Shown: in pieces, positions 32,434 to 45,930 of the stretch
Layout of the letters: every line of letters begins with the position of its first letter
Position numbering within the stretch: position 1 is the stretch's first letter
Source of the DNA: Haemonchus contortus
Lineage: Eukaryota; Nematoda; Chromadorea; Rhabditida; Trichostrongylidae
DNA: 64,000 nt
NCBI GenBank assembly: GCA_000469685.2
Contig: LS997566.1
Location: 3,296,925 to 3,360,924 of the forward strand
Direction: 5' to 3'
Made by a program: the position numbers and the translations under genes
Notes under the pieces: generated by a model
The model's database searches: none
The model's input: the letters and a program-made list of their open reading frames with translations, nothing else
Told to the model about the DNA's origin: nothing

Positions 32434-35400
32434 TAACTGGAACCAGTTGATATCGGGTGGCAAATCATTCACGACTGTCATGTGAATAATGAGATATTCA
32501 GCGAACAGTTTTTGCATGAAAGTTTTTTTTCGTCTGTCATTTCAAATCAGTGTCGACCTTGAATAATGCTGTAGTTAAATGTCCTGAACTAATCAAATTA
32601 GAAGAAGAAGAGTCAGAAGAATTTGCAAACCAATGAACGATTCTGTCGAAATTTACAAGAAGAGATAGAAAAACCTTCTTCTTCATAAATTGCTGTCACA
32701 AGATTGATGCTATTTACTAATCAAAATCGACTATCATCATGTAAGCGAGGGCCACAACTGGAGCGGCCATACGTTCATATATGAACAAGTATTACAGCGG
32801 GCATTTTCTCTATTTAACGAGTACCGGTTTATAAGGTGAAACTGCTGGCGACAGTGAAACCGTTCAGAAATAGCCCCATGGCTGGTATGTGGACGGCTGG
32901 TTAGTCGATGTGCGCTGTCAGGAAAGCTGAACGACGAACCGAATACGAAAAACAAAAACATCGACGGGATCGCCCAATATTTCTGGCGACAACTGTAAGG
33001 ACTTCAATCAATACTTCACGGTTACGCCATACACTGGGTTTTCCCTCAAAATGGTAAACTGTTTGAATGTGTATTGGACTACACTTATGTAGAGATAGGA
33101 ATCTAAATTACGGCAGGACATTATCCTATAGCACAACAGGTGAGCAATTGAGTAGCACTTGTAGGGATTTTGTAAGTTTTAAATTTTCCTTTGATCCAAA
33201 AAGTCCAGTAATGATAGGTGGTCTATCTCTAATCGATATCCGCCCTAGCTTTGGAAGCCCTTTGCCTCTCAAGCTCTTCAAGCTCTACAGTATTGCAGCG
33301 ACTTGGAACTATTTGTGTCTCTGGAAGGAACGGAGTATCCAAAAGAACGAAACAGCTCACTGCCTGTCGAATTAGCAGAGATGATGGAAGACATTATCGC
33401 CTAATATGACATAATTGAGTTCTTCCGTAGAATTGCTTGGTTCTGTAGTTCTAAAACCTAAATGATCATCGACAGAGCGTAAAATCGATTCTCCAGTTGA
33501 CCAAATAATCGGCACTGGAAACCTGGGATACTGTAGAAACAAAAAAAATTGAGGCAGAATGAAGTAAAACAACATGAGATACTGTAGAAGCAGAAAATTA
33601 TTGCAGAATTTAGTAAATCAAAAAAAAGGTGAAAGCCTGAAGCAAGACGCCAGTCACGATAGTCATGTGTCCTGGATCGTCGCATCTATCAAGATCGCAG
33701 AAGATCACTATCTATCATCGGGCCATTTCAACGGGCCAGCTCACCCTCCACACCATAATCCGCCCATCTTTTATGTACTTTTAATGCCATGATATGGTAG
33801 AATCAATAAATGTGACTGAAAAATAATAGGAAAGACCGGGATACTGTAGTATATTTGGACAGACCGTCTCATAAATCGACAGTAATCCTGGGTTCAGTAG
33901 GTGACATTACTTCACCTTTTCATAGCAGAATTTCGCAGCATATTTGATTTTTACTAATTTTATTCTGATTTTTTGAATCAGTTACATGAAGGCTTTGATA
34001 AAAGCAAGGTCTCGCACGGAAGGATTGGTGGAGGCGAAGGGGGATACGAAAGAATGGGGAAACTAAGTTTCAGTAGCCGACGAACACGAGCTACATACGA
34101 GCCAGTTCAGCGTTTCTGTGCCAGTCTGCCAGTTTTGGACAGCAGAAAAACAACAATGGCTAGGAAAAAAGGGGTCTACACGATACGATCTGAATTGGGC
34201 TACACCTCCGGGTTACAGGAGGCTAAATTCACTTTGATAGGAGTTTTTAGGTTTTCATGAGAAGATGAGGAAAAGCTGAGGAACGAACGGCGATCAACGG
34301 GGATACGATGCATTGAAGATGATCGATAGAACTGGGTCGGGGGAATTTCATATGAATCAACGAACGAACGGCCAATCTAATATCCATTCGATTTTCACTC
34401 GAGGAGATCAATTATAGATTTCACTGACGATATGAGAAGGAATTTGAAGTGATTCTGTTCTCCGAAGCCTCCCACTCGTCTCTCGGCCTCCCCTTTCCCT
34501 CCCCCGGCTTTCATTCCACTTTCCCTCTTCGACGATCAATCAGCTTTTTAAATAAAATAAGCAAAAAGGGCAACGGAGAAATCAAGCTTCTCTACAATCA
34601 CTGCTTCTCCTAGCTATCTACACCCATCCACAATTGGGACAGTATTCAATAGTGCTCCTGTACCCTACAATGATTTATCACTGTCATTCAAAGGGCAAAA
34701 CAAGGGTGAGAATGATACCCCCACCATAAATTTCGCCTTTCGCCTAGGCGAAACTCGATCAGGCGTGTCCGTAGACGGTCACCTAGCATCACCTACCACA
34801 TTTGTGCTCATCTCCAACTCCATCTCAGCAAAAAGTACCAAGAAATTTCGCTGAGTTGAATTCCCAGAAGTTCGCCTCACGACAAATTTGGCAAATTTCC
34901 GAACTCAAACTATAAGGGCATCCTTAAAAACCTCGCATGATCTTTCACTGACCCTAATGGGAGTAATGGGGTAATACTACGGGAGAATATTCATGATGAG
35001 CATGGGAAGTTTCAACAATCGAAAATTTGAGTTTGAAAGCTTTTTCGAAAAATTGTGAAGAACAAAAGTGGAGAAATGGGAGCTTCCAACCGATTGAGAG
35101 CGATGACCAGCCCTGCAGATGGGGAGAAAGCAGCGTTGCACTAATACGAATGGATGGGGGATGAGTGTATGGCCATAATCGTAAGTGCATAGCACCCATT
35201 AGTGGAGAATACGATACGATCAAACAAATTCCTGCTCACGATAGTTATGGCACTTGAAAAAATATTCACAAAATTCCCGTTTCGGCGAAGCATTATAATA
35301 ACAGAATCATTTTTTGCAAGGTTGAGTTCGATTTCTATGGTAACTACTTTTTTAAACAGAGTTGCGACATTTGTTGAGTATTTACCAATTTGTTTACTTG

Positions 35401-35728
35401 TCTTTTCCTTACGAAGGTCTGGCCATACACTATGTAAGCATGCAGTTACGAATTACGAATAAATAAGAAATTCTTTGTTCGGATCACTCTCACCGTTATC
35501 AAAACCGAGCCATTTTTCTTGGGGAAGGCTTTTTGAAAGACTCCAATTGGCTCCAATTAGTATTAGCTCTTGAAAGAAGTAGTTGTAAATGTTAGCAGAC
35601 TTCAATTGTAAGCCATCTCATACGAATTGTTTCGTAAACAGTGAAAAGTCACAGCCACAAATGTCAGCAAGAGTTAAATTGTAAGTCCGCTATTATAACT
35701 GCCATTAAATGCAACAGTTTCAGAGAAT

Positions 35729-35826
35729 TCAGAAGTAAAGAGCTCCTGAATGATGTGTTGACAATGCCGTTCAATCCTGAAATTTCAGAAGTCAATAAAA
35801 ATTTAGAATCCTTATTGATTACCTGA
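35729..35826 (+). other. Weak terminal exon candidate
   Basis: An acceptor CAACAGTTTCAG precedes an open stretch translating as EFRSKELLNDVLTMPFNPEI and further residues to a TGA at 35826. There is no family match and no upstream exon, so it may be chance. Confidence 0.2.
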
Positions 35827-37138
35827 TTTTTAACAGCCTCCGAGCAAAATCAATGGGTCTAGAAAACACAGAAAACAACCAAAATACCTGATTGGTAATG
35901 AAGGTAACTTTGAATGTTTATATTAACTAATTGAAAGTATTTGTTAGTAGAGTAGTAGTGAAATTCGTCGCAAAAAATGAAAATGGTAATTGTCCTCAAG
36001 AGGGCACGCCCTAAGAAGAAAGGGACATCAACACTGAGTCAGTTTGTGGAACTGAAAGAGCAAACAGACCGTGCCAGTTACCGTCGACGAGTTTTCGATC
36101 GAAAAAAAAAACATTGACAGATAAACAAAAAACATTTCCACTATTCAATCCAAGACTCGTTTCAATAGAACAGATTGACAGTAGCAGTTTTATTCTCAAA
36201 AGAACGCCTCCACCGAAACTCTCACCGAACAGGCCGGACGTTTTCCGCGATTTTTCGTGGCCTCTATCGCACAGTTGGAAAGAAAACTTCTAAAATTTTT
36301 AATTTTCCAACCTTGACCCCTTCTAACCTCAGAATTGGGATCCCATAGTCCCACACACGATCCCATAGATCCTAGTTTATTGAAATTAATCTTCGCTTCA
36401 AGGCCAGTTCAAATGAAGATGATCCAGTATCATGAGACACTGTGACTGAACGAACACATAAAGAGCACATAGAACGATTCTGAAATGGGTCAAAAAATTC
36501 TTTACATCTTAAGAACGATTACTGAGTAACTGCTCGGATCGCGGGAGGTAAACAGGAGCGATCCGAGCATTGTTCGGAAGACTCTGAGTAAGCTAAATAA
36601 ATAACCAATTCGTTCTATGATCTCACGTAGAGGTTGACTGCATGGCGGAATCCACAAAAGAAAACTGACCAATAAGTAATTTATCATCAGTCACCCAGCA
36701 ACTGTTCTCTTTAGGTTTTTTCAAGTCCTGTCATCACTTAGTAATACTCCGCTTATTGATTATCTTATGAATATGTATTAAGCGACAGTTGTGATAAGCA
36801 AGTCAAATGGACAAAAACAATTCCGAAGGGACCACATAAGATCGATCACTGTCATTGATTTTTGTCATTGTGATTGAAGAATGATTTAAAAGTCGGCAGA
36901 GAGAGAAGAATGAAATGAAGGGACTGAGGAGACCTTGGCAGATATCGAGTTATCGCTAAAACAGCAACGATCAGCCCGCTGAATCCAAAAAATCCAAAAC
37001 ACAGCCTGGGAAATGGCTCATGATCAATTTAAAGGATTAGTGAGTACTGCGTAATAACCCTTTCCAGTTGGACCTTTAGAATCTCGAACACGGGCCCCAA
37101 AGGTGGATTAGAGCAGAGTTCTACAAAAAAGAGATGAC

Positions 37139-37192
37139 GTGCCAGGTTGAATAACTACAGGTCAGGTGCCAGGTTGAATAACTACAGGTCAG
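37139..37192. repeat. 27 bp perfect tandem duplication
   Basis: The unit GTGCCAGGTTGAATAACTAC followed by AGGTCAG occurs twice without a gap. Confidence 0.9.
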
Positions 37193-38998
37193 GCCGGGGG
37201 AAGTAGAGCGCAACGTGAAGGTTCAGGGAGTGGTCCCATTTACCAGTTCCCGTGCTACCAGTGATATTAACCCCACAGGAGCCCGACCCTTCACAAGTAC
37301 GCCATCAAGTCGGGTGAAGCTCATGTGTAGCTCAACCTGTAGAATACTAATTCCCAAATACTAAGGAAATAAGAAAAGGTAAATGAACAAAACGAGGGGC
37401 AGGAAAGATGAAGACATTCCTCAAATAAAATGATTACATCTAGCAACTTCGTTTGGCCGAGAAACCCGGGTAGACGCTCCTGGGCAGGAGGAGCTGCCTG
37501 CAAACTGATCAGCTGTTCTCAGCCCCGTTCTTTATTCCTCGATGCTGTTCGTCCCATATCAACGTAAAATGGAGCACATGCAGGAAAACGAACGCCCAAG
37601 CAGTGACAGCCGAAAAGACAAAAACATTTGGACTCTACACGACAGCCCATTCCGGCCAATTTGCTCTTGGATGCTCCTGGGTGAAAAGAAATATTGGGAA
37701 CCAACCGGTAACGAGTCATGTTGTTGAAAATTATCGAAAAACAATATCATTTTCGTGTGAGACCATCAAAACCGAATTCAATCAGAATGAGCGACAGTAC
37801 GGTAGACATTTTGTTGGAAAACACGATGTTACAAGGGCAATAAACAGCTGAATGGACTGTTTTCGAAGAAAGGGCATGGGCAAACAGTGCCAATAAAAAC
37901 TATGAAAATGTCATTCAAACGAGACGATTTGACTACTTTTCCCATCGTCTGGTATATGACGATTTTGACAGATATCGTACTACCCCTTGGTGTGGGAAGG
38001 GAATGAGTGGGAATTGTAGCCGTCTCAAGGCCATACGCTGCTATTACGGCTAGACGGCCCCTCCGATCGCAATGGTAGTTATCCTGCATAACCCCTAGTA
38101 AAATTTGAGTGAAAGTTCATACGCTGTCGCATCGAATCATCGGAAACTGAGGCTGTGGACGAGATGATCCTCTCTGTTCTGTTTCTCAATTTTTTCTCCT
38201 TTTATTCATTTTTATTATTCTACGCTCTTCATTTTATTCTTAAACTAATTTCAGCCCAATATTTCAATTTATATATTACACTCCTACTATAGCTACTCTT
38301 TATTCCTTACCTCTGGTCCCATTTAACCCTATAACACGGAAAAACGTCAAATACTTAATGCCTGGCCAGCGGCTATTGCTGTTTATTGAGAACGTGAAAC
38401 GGGAAAATCTATTACCTCTGAAAATTAAGGAAACTGTTCTATATATATTGCTAGATCTATCAAAATTTTTAATAAAAAAACGAAAAAGACCCCTTTTCAT
38501 TCGCTAGCTATGCTGATAGAAATAAGGTTTTCTGAGAAAAACCCCTATTTCATTCGAAAGTTCCCGGATTCTCTAACAAATTATCCGAAACATTGGGTTA
38601 TGGATAGTCACAGTATCAAGTTCGATCCCTGTTGCCACCTAGAAATTTCTTTGACAAACGCCCATTTAACAAATAGCTGCTTTCAGATGTCCCTTAATCT
38701 CACCATCAGAAGCAGCGGCTAGAAGTTCAGGACGACAGTTTAAGACGTTATAAAAGGTTTTTCTGGAACATCTCGCCGTTGTTCTGGTTCCATTTATTGG
38801 CGTAGTGACCGTAGCAAGGTTTTGAAATGGATTAAATTATCCAAATTGGATGGTCATCAAGATTCAACAGAGTGATCGAAGGTGAAACGACTAAATCGAA
38901 AGTGTTTTAAGCATTTTCAATGGCATGGATCTCCTCCCTCCCGTTGACAAGTCTTGTTTTGAGATGTTCGACGATTTCCATTCAGAAGAGTGAAGGGC

Positions 38999-39170
38999 TC
39001 AGTAAAGACGCACATGGCCCAAACAAAGAATCGCAGTGGCCAGTAGCTCTACAAACCAGTAATTCTGCCTTCCAAGAAAGTATGGTATCGTCTATCAAAC
39101 CGCAGCAATGGGAGGCACGGTTGATCAGGGTGGGTATCGATCAGGAATTTCATTCCCCGGGAGACGTTCG
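38999..39170 (-). mobile_element. Degenerate SINE copy 3
   Basis: Weak but ordered matches to the minus-strand consensus: GAATCGCAGTGGCCAGTAGC, then GTATCGATCAGGAATTT in the position of the tRNA-like B box. It is an old copy. Confidence 0.4.
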
Positions 39171-39268
39171 ATTAGTGCGATTTTGGGTGCGCGCAGCAAA
39201 TTTCGCTGCGAAATTCGTGCCCATTCAAACGACCCTGGCGCCTATTATTGGGACACGAACTTGAAGTA

Positions 39269-39612
39269 GAGTAGATTGGTGAAAATGTAGTTGGGGGGTG
39301 CCAGCGCCCTTTTGTGCTCTGCGTCTCTTCATTTTTACACTATCTAATCATCTCACCCAACCCGGAGCTCCTCCTCTTCTAAAAGTTAGGGAAGGAGCTC
39401 CGGGGTGGGTGAACCAATTGGATGTTCAATTCTTACTCCATCCCAGCTTTTTGCACGAGATAATCATCTCTTCCACCCCGGAGCTCCTTCCCTAACTTTT
39501 AAAAGGGGAGGAATCCATCTCTGCCATCTCTACGCAATCTGCCGCCGGTGTCAGAGACGCAGAGCACAAAAGGGCGCTGGCACCCCCCAACTACATTTTC
39601 ACCGAGTAGATT
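39269..39612. mobile_element. Young fold-back element, 51 bp perfect TIRs, 9 bp target duplication
   Basis: The element spans 39278-39603 (326 bp) between two copies of GAGTAGATT (39269-39277 and 39604-39612). The terminal inverted repeats begin GGTGAAAATGTAGTTGGGGG and are identical over 51 bp. Inside, a GGAGCTCCGGGGTGGG-type segment occurs three times in alternating orientation, making nested hairpins. There is no coding capacity. Perfect ends and duplication show recent insertion. The 9 bp duplication suggests mobilisation by a Mutator-type transposase, although the termini differ from the element at 6147. Confidence 0.85.
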
Positions 39613-39884
39613 AGTATGGTCAGCTGATCCTGCCGATCTATTTTACTACAAATTTGGGCCCTAACATTAAGCGCTGAAATCCTAGGAATATCGCCGTGCA
39701 ATTTGTCGCGTGCACTCAGAATCACACGAATCGCCACACACCCCATTTCCCTCGTTTATGAAAATAAGTGTTTCATGGGAACGAAATAGGACCAACCGGG
39801 GATGTAACAAACCTTCCCCCTTTCTTTTAGCGCATTACTCTCTTTGTCTATGTCACGTGGACTTGTATGTAAATACTACTGCAG

Positions 39885-40160
39885 CACCCCTCGCACCCTG
39901 GATTTATTGCCGCATTGAAACAGGAAAATTTGAGAAGAATTTCAAAATATCGGCAGACAATTGCAACGAAAAACAACAACATCAAAAAACTCGACGTTAA
40001 AATTGAAAATAAAATCCAAAATTTCAAAATAGTCATGCGATCCTTCGAGTCATTGTATGGGCTAAATTCTCATGCAAGTGTAGCTGAGATTCAGAGGAAA
40101 AGCAGACTGCGCGGTGAATTCCGAGAACGGAACAATCTGCTCCAAGCGATTCAGCTTTGA
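39885..40160 (+). CDS. Orphan terminal exon encoding a coiled-coil segment
   Basis: After the acceptor AATACTACTGCAG (ending 39884), 91 codons run open to a TGA at 40158-40160. The product starts HPSHPGFIAALKQENLRRIS, continues with a Lys/Asn/Ile-rich stretch having heptad-like hydrophobic spacing (NNNIKKLDVKIENKIQNFKI), then FESLYGLNSHASVAEIQRKS and ends RERNNLLQAIQL. The composition looks like a real protein. I found no upstream exon; the fold-back element lies 282 bases upstream and may sit in the preceding intron. Family unknown. Confidence 0.45.
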   Translation, partial: HPSHPGFIAALKQENLRRISKYRQTIATKNNNIKKLDVKIENKIQNFKIVMRSFESLYGLNSHASVAEIQRKSRLRGEFRERNNLLQAIQL

Positions 40161-43100
40161 GGTTCCACATCAGTCACACGTGGACGAAGTAAAGGAGGGC
40201 ATGAGGAATCAGTTGTGGAGAATGCGGAGTTGATCGCATTCCTCAATTGTTTTTTGATTCTATAGCCGTTACCTCAACATCAAAGAAGACTACACCTGTT
40301 CTGTTTGATAAGACTACAACAGATCAGTTTGGTAAACATCAGAGAAATCGCCATCCATCAAGTGATAAGCCCCGAAAAACACCAACACAACAGGGCTTTT
40401 CAACCTGATAAAAACCCGTGTTATGGAATGCTTTGACCGTTGGCCTGCTCACGGGAACAAAGGAGGTGCAGCGAGTGAAAGTGGTTGACCATAAAAATCC
40501 GATTTCGAAGACATAGCGAATTCCAAAGATTGATCAGAGGTAAGTGCACTGCTTTGAAAGCTTTTTTTCATGAGAGTACCGTACCTCGTGAACGACATCC
40601 GGACTAAAAAAACTACTGCAGTTCTCCTAACCACCCCTGAGTAAACAATGTGCGACCTATTCAGAGGGTGTTGACCTATATTTTCGTTCTTTGACTTCAA
40701 TTTCCCCCTGTAAACACAATTTCATCCAGCGACCCTTGTCCATTACGGTCAGTCACAGCTGCACAATCACGCAAAAAACCACACTTTCAACTACTCTGGT
40801 CGTTTGGGAATTGTGGCGGCCAGAGCAGAACAGAAAGGATCCTGAAGGGACACTTTGCTGTCTATGTCACGAACTTCTCACCTCGCATCACTTAAGCAGC
40901 AGATCGCACTAACTAACGGAAGCTAGGAGGACGGCTAAAAGAACGATTTCGATCGATATCGATCGGATTTGCTGACTCTCACAAAAGGATTTGGACCATA
41001 ATTGGCTAAACTTGAGAAAAAAGCAGTGGTTTGCTCAATTCTCTCAGTTTCATGGTAGATGTCGGCAGATGGCCCCCCCCCCCACTTAGGATCGGGATCC
41101 ATGGATCAAGTTCTGCCTTCGACAAAAGCGATGTCGTCTTTGTAGCAGTATGTGTAAGAGTTGATGTCATACTCACTTAAGTATGAGAATAGAGCTCTAA
41201 TACCACTCATTCAAATCGGAGTATGATTCTGCTCGAAACCGAACACATGGCGCATCCGGAAACGTCAACCGGTCATTTTTTCAAATTGCGAGGAAATTTT
41301 GTACTAAAATGTACAGATGCGAGTAGTTCATTCTATTGAATCACATTTTACCTCTCACAATTCTTTACTACTACAACTTGATGCCTGTTCTGAGTTATCG
41401 TAATAAAAATACTGCCAAACTAATAAGAGAGATAGGACTTTTGGGTGTGTTAGCAAAGCATAGAAGAGCTCTGACGATGCAATCACTTGTCAATAAAATA
41501 AGATCAGCAAATATTGACGGAACCGAATAGAAAAAGGAACGCACCACAAAGGAATCATTGCCATTTCAAGGACTCTCTACTGAGTCGAAAGAAGGAGGGG
41601 AAAAAAAGAAAATTTGGAAAAGAACTGAGTTCAACTCGCTTTCAGCAGATGGCAGTGGTCAGCCAAGAAAGTGGTTTTGAAAGACAGATGAGCAATGGCC
41701 GTAATACATCGACCGACAGTTACACTCACACTCTCTCTACACCCAGCCACAAGGCCGGTCAATAATATCGATCATGGGAACTGACTGGACTGATATAATA
41801 GGCATCTGGGAGACTACTTCAGTAGGAGGGCAAAGGGAGATAGAGAATGAAACTCGTATTGTACAGAGCTGTCGCTAGCAATTTATGCAGAATGCGACCG
41901 GTTTTTCTGTAATGCCCATTGATTTTGATGCTTTGTGAGCTATGCAGAGAACAGGTGGTGGAACCAGTACCAATGAACGGCCATTATTGTGACCTTGAGG
42001 TGGATCGAACAACCAAAAACCATCTAGATCGACCCAATCGTTCGATCGATACGGTCCTTGAATCAGTTCATCATCACAGCTGGAAGATGGGCTGGAGTGG
42101 GCCATTAGGCCTATGGTGATTCCTTTCCGACCCAGTCATGGCTTGAGAGCCATGTTCCGGTAGGGTTGGGAACTTACCTAAGTTAAAGGGGAATATCGTC
42201 TTCGAGATCTGAATAGTAGCAAAATTGTTAAGACTGGCGATAAAATGGACATATTGCAGCCCACCCTGGCCTTTGCATAAGCCAAAAACGTTTTCAATCA
42301 TTTCTACTACCCTGTGTGAAGGTGAAATCTATGGTGAACCCTAAGAATAGGATTGACGAACCCAGCCTAGCCCAGCAGTTCATCCCTAATCTCCCAAGTA
42401 GCGGCCGAACAACAAAATCGATGGGTTTGTTTGTCTTTTATCCAAAAATACTTTTGGAACTGAAGCTGATCTGTTAGTTTAATTGATCTCTTTCGATGAT
42501 TAATCAACCGATTTTTTACAGTGTGAACCATTTTTTCTAGAGGAAGCCTTTTTCAGCAAAAGCAAGAGCAGTGAGTTCAAAAACTCGAAGTGACAGTGAA
42601 AACGACCAGAAAACGAAATGCTTTAATCCAAGGGAACCACCGAGGATACGCCATATGCCAGTTTCCTTGAAGGATCATAGAGAATGGCTGAGTGCCTGCA
42701 ATGAATGTACGTTGACTTAAGTGCGTGTCTGCCCGGCATTCGAATTAGCTCTCAGCTGTTTTCCCCCGATGATTGTTGGCCGCTATGAAGGGGACGGCGT
42801 AACAAAGTATAAGAGTGGAGATTGAGAGGGAAACCTTCGGTGTCCCTAATAAGGCTGGGAAAACAAATCAACTCGTCATAGTAGGGATGAAATTCCAAAA
42901 GAGTCAAGGATCTCGACGTTTATCAACCTTATTTTGGGATGCGCCATGCATCCGACTTCCACTCAAAACATCGAGGCATTTGAATGAATATTTGGTCTTT
43001 ACCGTGATTTATGAGGGTTAGGCAGAGCAGAGGTCAACGGTTTTATGCTACCAGAAAAAAGTGTAAAAGTTAGGGAAAATATTGGCTTCCATCCTCAGCA

Positions 43101-45139
43101 TGGAAAAATATGTAGAGGGAATGATATATGTTGGCAACCAGGGTGGGCCATGGACTCGTTCTCTTTTTGAAGTCGTAAAGGCCATGTTCATTGCACTGCA
43201 TTCATAAGGGGGGCTTGATGGCTTCCGCAGCGATCATTTCAGCTACTTCCCATCTGAAGAACTGTGTAGTGACTCACAAAGTCTAGACGGCCGAGCAGTG
43301 AATCTTTTTCTGAAAGGCGACTAAACGGCTCGTACTATAATAAACCCAAGGACAACTGGCCAGGTGTAATAGGTTATTAAAGAGTTTTAGAGCCTCTAGA
43401 ACAACATGGATGCGACTGGTACGAACTCCCGAAAGGTGAGAATATGCAAATGAAAAAGATTAAATGGAAGATTATGTGGAAAAAACATAAAACAAATGGG
43501 GAATAACATAAAAAGTTATAGGCTAGAAAACAATAAACGTGCCTAAATGGGACAAAGAAAGGGAAGGCTGCGTGTGGTGTTTTGGGAACGTTGTTACCCT
43601 GACCGGCTGTTCTGATAAGAAGAGTTTGGATTGATAAAACTATATTAGCCTCTCTAAAGAATCCAAACTGAATGATCGGAATGTCGAGTAGTTCAATAGT
43701 ACAAGCGGCTTTATCAAATACAAATGTTCAGTACAAATTTTACTTGTTATGAAGCACAGACACATACTCTCCCACATAAACATACTCTTCCCACATAAAA
43801 CTACAATTAATTAGATAATATAGCTTCTCTTATGACTTACCGATCCACTTGGTGCTCGAACCAGCTGCTACTTCCTGCCATTCAAGTCCGGCAGCAATTA
43901 AACGATCCAGAACCGGTAGAAAGCTCGATTGACTGTAGGGGGGGGGGGATGGGGAAGTGCCAATCGGGGAACGCGGTGAAGTACCTATTGCTGCGTTTCC
44001 TATATTTCCACATCACATATCAACCAAACTAGAAAATTCAAAAAGTACTGGAACCAGTAAAGCTTTGGAATGAAAAGGCCATTCTCGGAGGCACTAAAAC
44101 TCGTCCCTTATCCATCCCGTAACATCTCCAGCTACTTTCATGATTACCATTTGCCCTGCCATGTAACATGGACTCTCCCTTAGTAGGTGGATAAAAATTA
44201 GGATAATAAGCCTGATACAAAGGTCTTCTAGTGGGAAAGAGCAACGGAGCTCAAACTAAATAGCCTTCTTGCCAGAGCTGCAGTTGGATTCTCTCTCGAG
44301 TAACTCGGGTTTCCGAGAATTGCGGGGAAAACTGGCGTTCGAACGGGAAAGGTTTTCGCCTAACTCCGTCAAGCCGATTAGAGGGCGATTATGCTAAGCC
44401 GAGCTCACACAATCTGGTACGGATTCAATGTAAACCTCAAGTTGGGGACATTCTATGGGCTTACAAGAGCCTAAAAAACAAAAAAAGCAACCATAAGACG
44501 AAGAATTTTGGACAAAAACTGAGAACACTGTGCTTTTATAGCCTCTAAGACTTTCTATACGCTCTTTTTTCTTCTAGAGAATGTTGTTCCTTCGTTTCTT
44601 TGGTAATGATATAGGCAATAACTAAGTTTTATTGTTTTTTTTATGTATTAATGTGTGGACAATGAATAATCAAATACATGAATAAATAATTAAGATGGGT
44701 GTGAAAGAAACAATAGAAACTACAGGAGCAACGAGCTTTTTGAAGGGCGTGAAACAGGGTCAAGTGTGCTGGTGGGGAATGCAGACTACTCAAAACCCAT
44801 ACAGGTTTTACTTCTCGGAGCCACTTCCATACGCCCTCAAAAAGTGCCAAGAGGGTAGGACTCAAGGATAAATGTAGAATTCAAGACCCAGTCGAGGATT
44901 GTATGCTCCAGCTAGGATTCCTATTCGTTTTACTATGAAGGTAGTCGACGGCAAGACCACAAGATTCTGTCGAACGTTATTTTTGTAAAGGATTCGAAGC
45001 TAAACCTCATGAGGGCACACAATTAGCTGACTAGGGCACTAACTGTAGGAACTTTCAGAAAGAGATGATTCAGCGAAAAAGTTTCTGGTGAAACTCCCAG
45101 GTAGTTGTAGTATGGGGCAGGACCCAACACTAGAGCCTC
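40161..45139. other. Gene-poor stretch
   Basis: No supported gene over about 5 kb. Homopolymer tracts of C (about 41073) and G (about 43939) occur. Several open frames of 60-80 codons have no splice context or family features. Confidence 0.35.
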
Positions 45140-45559
45140 ATGAGACCTATTGAACTCCTCATATTTGTATGTTCGGTTTTTGGATCCTTAGTTCGTGTGG
45201 AAGATGAAAAAGGCCATCAAACATCGTCGATTGCTCCTACGGGAGAGGTTAAAAAGCTACTCCGTAACGCACTCTCGAAAATGCAACTAATGCCGGTATC
45301 TTTACCCACCAACAGCTCATTCATAGTGGGCAAGGTCCAAGGCAGAGTCGTAATGAATTTTCAAGAGAAGCGGCTCAGCCTTCATCTATTCAGAATAAGG
45401 GCTCATGAGGTCCCCGCAAAGAAGCAAATCAGGACAGAAAGCGAATTTGAAGTGAACCACGAGAAGGTGTTTGAGGTTGTTCGTGCTAAGGTTCAAGAGC
45501 AAAGCAAAGAAAGCCGTCTGGCTCTACAAGTAACCAGTAATGAATTGTATTCCTCCTAG
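45140..45559 (+). CDS. Possible single-exon secreted protein, 139 residues
   Basis: An uninterrupted frame begins MRPIELLIFVCSVFGSLVRV, a plausible signal peptide, followed by a charged chain (EDEKGHQ, GEVKKLLRNALSKMQL, KVQGRVVMNFQEKRLSLHLF, EVFEVV-like and KVQEQSKESRLALQV) to a stop at 45559. There are few cysteines and no domain I know. CACTAG ends six bases before the ATG and could be a trans-splice acceptor. A frame of this length can occur by chance in 64 kb, so the call is tentative. Confidence 0.4.
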   Translation: MRPIELLIFVCSVFGSLVRVEDEKGHQTSSIAPTGEVKKLLRNALSKMQLMPVSLPTNSSFIVGKVQGRVVMNFQEKRLSLHLFRIRAHEVPAKKQIRTESEFEVNHEKVFEVVRAKVQEQSKESRLALQVTSNELYSS

Positions 45560-45732
45560 ACATCACGTGAACACCAGCCTCCTATCGATTTTTGGCCGCA
45601 CTTTGTTGTTCTCTACTGCAGCTGCAGCTGCAGCTGTTTCGGGCAAGTCGATTCTGGAAGGCGTTCCAAGGCGCTCTCACATTTTCAACTCCCCTATTTC
45701 ATTTCAAGAGATTTAAAATCCCAGGAAGGATA

Positions 45733-45930
45733 GAGGATAAAGTTTTTGGCGTCAATCAATCCCGTCTGAGGGATGCGCCCCGCACTCGACTTCCATTCAG
45801 AATCGTAGTGGCGTAATGAGTGCGTATGTGGCCTATACAATGGCTTGCGGTGGCCACCCGATGTGCAAGCAGTGTTTTTATCCTCCCATACGAGTCTGGT
45901 ACCAATTAACCGACCGAGGGATGGAAGGCG
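45733..45930 (-). mobile_element. SINE copy 4, 5' truncated
   Basis: Minus strand. The conserved tail (complement of GGATAAAGTTTTTGGCGTCA and ATCAATCCCGTCTGAGGGAT) and body to GACGAGTCTGGTACCAATTA-like sequence are present; the tRNA-like head is missing. Confidence 0.85.

Larger units (their letters stand above)
32434..38998. other. Long gene-poor stretch
   Basis: No gene is recognised with confidence over about 6.5 kb. Small items are a weak terminal-exon candidate near 35720-35826 (below), a 27 bp tandem duplication at 37139-37192, and repeated GGGATACTGTAG-type motifs near 33525-33850. It could be intergenic or large introns. Confidence 0.35.
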
